NCBI GenBank assembly: GCA_002432565.1
Contig: DJFP01000305.1
Coordinates: forward strand, 5,573-12,891
Direction of reading: 5' to 3'
DNA: 7,319 nt
Origin: Flavobacteriales bacterium UBA5869
Lineage (GTDB): Bacteria > Bacteroidota > Bacteroidia > Flavobacteriales_D > Crocinitomicaceae
Position 1 is the first letter of the stretch; each line of letters opens with the position of its first letter. Position numbers and translations under genes: made by a program. Shown here in pieces: positions 5,593 to 7,319 of the stretch. The notes below the pieces were generated by a model that saw only the letters and a program-made list of their open reading frames with translations, was not told the origin of the DNA and did not search any database.

Positions 5593-6147
5593 ATGGGAAA
5601 ATTCTTTTTCTGGTTACTTAAGCTATTCGGTTGGAAAATAGATGATCGTGTTCCAACCGGAGTAAAGAAAGCAGTCGTTGTAATGGGACCGCATACATCC
5701 AATTGGGATTTTATTATTGGAAAAATTGCATTTGCACACTACCGGGTAAATGCTAAATTCCTGATTAAGAAAGATTTGTTTTTTTTTCCGTTAGGACCAA
5801 TTCTCAAAGCAATGGGGGGAGTTCCTGTTGACAGGAAAAAAAGCAACAATAATATTACCGAACAGGCAGTGAAGTATTTGAATGAAAACGAAAAATGCTT
5901 CATGGTTTTCACTCCGGAAGGAACGCGAAGCTATCAGCCAAAATGGAAAAGGGGTTTTTATTACATTGCTCAACAGGCACAAGTTCCTATTTATATCGGT
6001 TACATCGATTATAAACGAAAAATCGGAGGATTTCACTCTCTTTTTGAACCAACAGGTGATGTGGATGCTGATATCAGGTACATCAAAAATATTTTATCGG
6101 AATACACGGGGAAAGTTCCTGAAAACGGGATACGTAAAGAGGATTGA
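5593..6147 (+). CDS. PlsC-type 1-acylglycerol-3-phosphate acyltransferase family protein
   Basis: The product is 184 aa, a short member of the lysophospholipid acyltransferase family, which transfers an acyl group to a lysophosphatidate or related lipid hydroxyl at the inner face of the membrane. The catalytic HX4D motif is HTSNWD at 34-39 (His34, Asp39). GGVPVDR at 75-81, FTPEGTRS at 106-113 (the EGTR substrate-binding block) and VPIYIGYIDY at 131-140 follow in the family's usual order. Hydrophobic stretches at about 4-13 and 61-72 could give peripheral membrane contact, but no full transmembrane segment is obvious. The substrate could also be an ornithine lipid, a glycolipid or another acceptor. 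It is the first gene of a tight operon: its TGA is followed after 1 nt by the ATG of the kinase gene. Confidence 0.88.
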   Translation: MGKFFFWLLKLFGWKIDDRVPTGVKKAVVVMGPHTSNWDFIIGKIAFAHYRVNAKFLIKKDLFFFPLGPILKAMGGVPVDRKKSNNNITEQAVKYLNENEKCFMVFTPEGTRSYQPKWKRGFYYIAQQAQVPIYIGYIDYKRKIGGFHSLFEPTGDVDADIRYIKNILSEYTGKVPENGIRKED

Positions 6148-6148
6148 T

Positions 6149-6937
6149 ATGTCAGATTTTTTAAGAACGGTAAACGTTACAAGATACATTTCACCTTTGA
6201 GAGAGGGCGGTTCACTTCCTGCACTGGTGGACGCAGACGACGATTTTAAGTACGTTTTGAAATTCAGGGGAGCAGGTCATGGTGTAAAAGCACTGATCTC
6301 GGAATTCCTGGGCGGAGAAATTGCGCGCATACTCGGATTTAAAGTCCCGGAATTGGTTTTTGTAAACCTGGACGAGGATTTCGGTCGTTCGGAAGCGGAT
6401 GAGGAAATCCAGGATTTGCTTCGCGCCAGCCACGGATTGAATTTAGGATTACACTTTTTAAGCGGCGCAATCACATTCGATCCGGTAGTAACGAATGTCG
6501 ATGAGGAAACAGCTTCACATATTGTATGGCTGGATGCTTTTATTACGAATATCGACCGCACGTTCAGAAATACAAATATGTTGATCTGGAAGAAAGAACT
6601 GTGGCTGATCGACCATGGTGCATCGTTTTATTTTCACCATACCTGGGAGAATTGGGAAAAAACAGCCCAAAGTAATTTTATGTATGTGAAAGATCATGTA
6701 TTACTTCCAAGGGCCTCTAAAATGGATGAGGCGGACGCATTCGCACATTCCAGGCTGAACGAAGAAAAACTGCACGCTTTGGTAGATGCACTTCCGGAAT
6801 CCTGGCTGGAATGGGAAGATTTGGAAGCCACTCCGGATGAGATCAAAAATGTCTATAAACAGTTTTTAAGCATCCGCCTGAAGAGTTCTGTGAATTTTGT
6901 AAACGAAGCTAAAAATGCCCGAAATGTTCTTATATGA
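6149..6937 (+). CDS. HipA-like kinase (HipA_2 type)
   Basis: The product is 262 aa. The start at 6149 (MSDFLRTVNVTRYISPLREG) is where family-like sequence begins; the open frame continues 5' to 5882 but only inside the acyltransferase gene. Kinase features in order: VLKF with a candidate ATP-binding Lys38, a glycine-rich RGAGHG at 40-45, conserved acidic residues in SEFLGGEIAR (51-60), a catalytic loop NIDRTFRNTNML at 134-145 (Asp136, Asn141, Asn143), and a metal-binding LIDHGASF at 153-160 (Asp155). These match the HipA NxDRxxxN and D-containing activation motifs. It lacks the HipA N-terminal subdomain of classical HipA (about 440 aa), and no HipB-like HTH gene is adjacent. I associate this type (PF20613, from memory) with a DUF3037 neighbour, which is present here and overlaps by 23 bp. 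A Ser/Thr protein kinase or small-molecule kinase is likely; the target is unknown. Confidence 0.85.
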   Translation: MSDFLRTVNVTRYISPLREGGSLPALVDADDDFKYVLKFRGAGHGVKALISEFLGGEIARILGFKVPELVFVNLDEDFGRSEADEEIQDLLRASHGLNLGLHFLSGAITFDPVVTNVDEETASHIVWLDAFITNIDRTFRNTNMLIWKKELWLIDHGASFYFHHTWENWEKTAQSNFMYVKDHVLLPRASKMDEADAFAHSRLNEEKLHALVDALPESWLEWEDLEATPDEIKNVYKQFLSIRLKSSVNFVNEAKNARNVLI

Positions 6938-7298
6938 ATATGCAGTAATCCGCCTGGTCCCGCAGGTTGAACGCGAAGAATTCATCAACGTGGGTATCAT
7001 TTTGTTTTCGAAAAAGCAAAAATTTATCCGGACTAAGATCGTACTTCCCGAGGAACGATTGAAACTCTTTAAGTGTGAAATGGATTTAGACCAGATTAAG
7101 GCAAACCTGCAAGCATTCGAATTGATCAGTGCTGGATCAAAAGCCGGCGGACCAATTGCCTTTGAGGAATTACCGGAACGTTTTCGCTGGCTCACAGCCG
7201 TAAGAAGCTCTATTATCCAGACTTCACGTCCGCACCCGGGAAAAACAGCTGATTTGGAGAAGGAAGTGGAGCGGTTATTTGAGGAATATGTTTCATAA
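6915..7298 (+). CDS. DUF3037 domain protein
   Basis: The product is 127 aa, a full-length DUF3037 protein of unknown function. Conserved features: YEYAVIRLVPQVEREEFINVGIILF at 7-31, a middle helical part (LDLDQIKANLQAF at about 56-69), and the C-terminal block ERFRWLTAVRSSIIQTSRPHPG (88-109). The last resembles the family pattern RFxWLxxxRSxxxQ(T/S)xxxHxG. There is no signal peptide, so it is probably cytoplasmic. The ATG at 6915 lies inside the kinase gene in another frame; ATG at 6924 (MFLYEYAV) is an alternative that would leave a 14-bp overlap. Overlap of this kind implies translational coupling and roughly balanced expression with the kinase. It may act as a partner, inhibitor or substrate of the kinase; that is inference from context. 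Confidence 0.85.
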   Translation: MPEMFLYEYAVIRLVPQVEREEFINVGIILFSKKQKFIRTKIVLPEERLKLFKCEMDLDQIKANLQAFELISAGSKAGGPIAFEELPERFRWLTAVRSSIIQTSRPHPGKTADLEKEVERLFEEYVS

Positions 7299-7303
7299 AA
7301 TAT

Positions 7304-7319
7304 GTAGGGGCGAAAAATT
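7304..7319. terminator. Left arm of a probable GTAGGG hairpin, truncated by the window edge
   Basis: GTAGGGGCGAAAAATT begins 6 nt after the DUF3037 stop and runs to the last base. It shares the GTAGGG opening with the hairpin at 2883-2910 and sits in the same position relative to a gene end. A matching arm ending in CCCCTAC is expected just beyond the window, but is not visible. Confidence 0.35.

Noticed and set aside
5445..5702. Minus-strand open frame across the divergent promoter region
   Set aside because: It overlaps the starts of two well-supported genes and encodes nothing recognisable.
5882..6148. N-terminal extension of the kinase frame within the acyltransferase gene
   Set aside because: These 89 codons lie in another frame of a gene with clear acyltransferase motifs; the kinase-like sequence only begins at 6149.

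Overview
The window looks like chromosomal DNA from a member of the Bacteroidota, most likely a Flavobacteriales/Crocinitomicaceae-type organism. This is inferred from four things: no clear Shine-Dalgarno sequences, several perfect TAnnTTTG promoter elements close to start codons, Bacteroidota-type lipoprotein and DUF families, and a moderately AT-rich base composition. No rRNA, tRNA, CRISPR, transposase or phage gene was seen.

Layout, left to right. The 5' end of dnaX (DNA polymerase III gamma/tau) lies on the minus strand and runs off the left edge, with a predicted lipoprotein gene with a TPR-like C-terminus (DUF6340-like) upstream of it on the same strand. A 210-bp divergent intergenic region separates this from a plus-strand run: a PLP-dependent cystathionine beta-synthase/cysteine synthase with two C-terminal CBS domains, a perfect 12-bp hairpin, a periplasmic-binding-protein-like 'helical backbone metal receptor' without a signal peptide, and a small exported DUF2141 protein. 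The DUF2141 gene meets a minus-strand gene for a 449-aa membrane-anchored protein of unknown function stop to stop, with no base between them. A 41-bp divergent promoter region then leads into a compact plus-strand operon: a PlsC-type acyltransferase, a HipA-like kinase starting 1 nt after its stop, and a DUF3037 protein overlapping the kinase end by 23 bp. The window ends inside what looks like the left arm of another GTAGGG hairpin.

Most of this is housekeeping or ordinary Bacteroidota accessory content. The best candidate for an under-described system is the kinase/DUF3037 pair. It has recognisable HipA-type catalytic residues, but no HipA N-terminal subdomain and no HipB-like DNA-binding partner, and it is tightly coupled to a lipid acyltransferase gene. 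Secondary points are apparently leaderless or near-leaderless promoters (dnaX and the acyltransferase), GTAGGG-bounded intergenic hairpins, a 9-bp hairpin inside the start of the metal-receptor gene, and a recurring GCAGGnAT intergenic motif. Function assignments come from reading motifs by eye; no database search was run.
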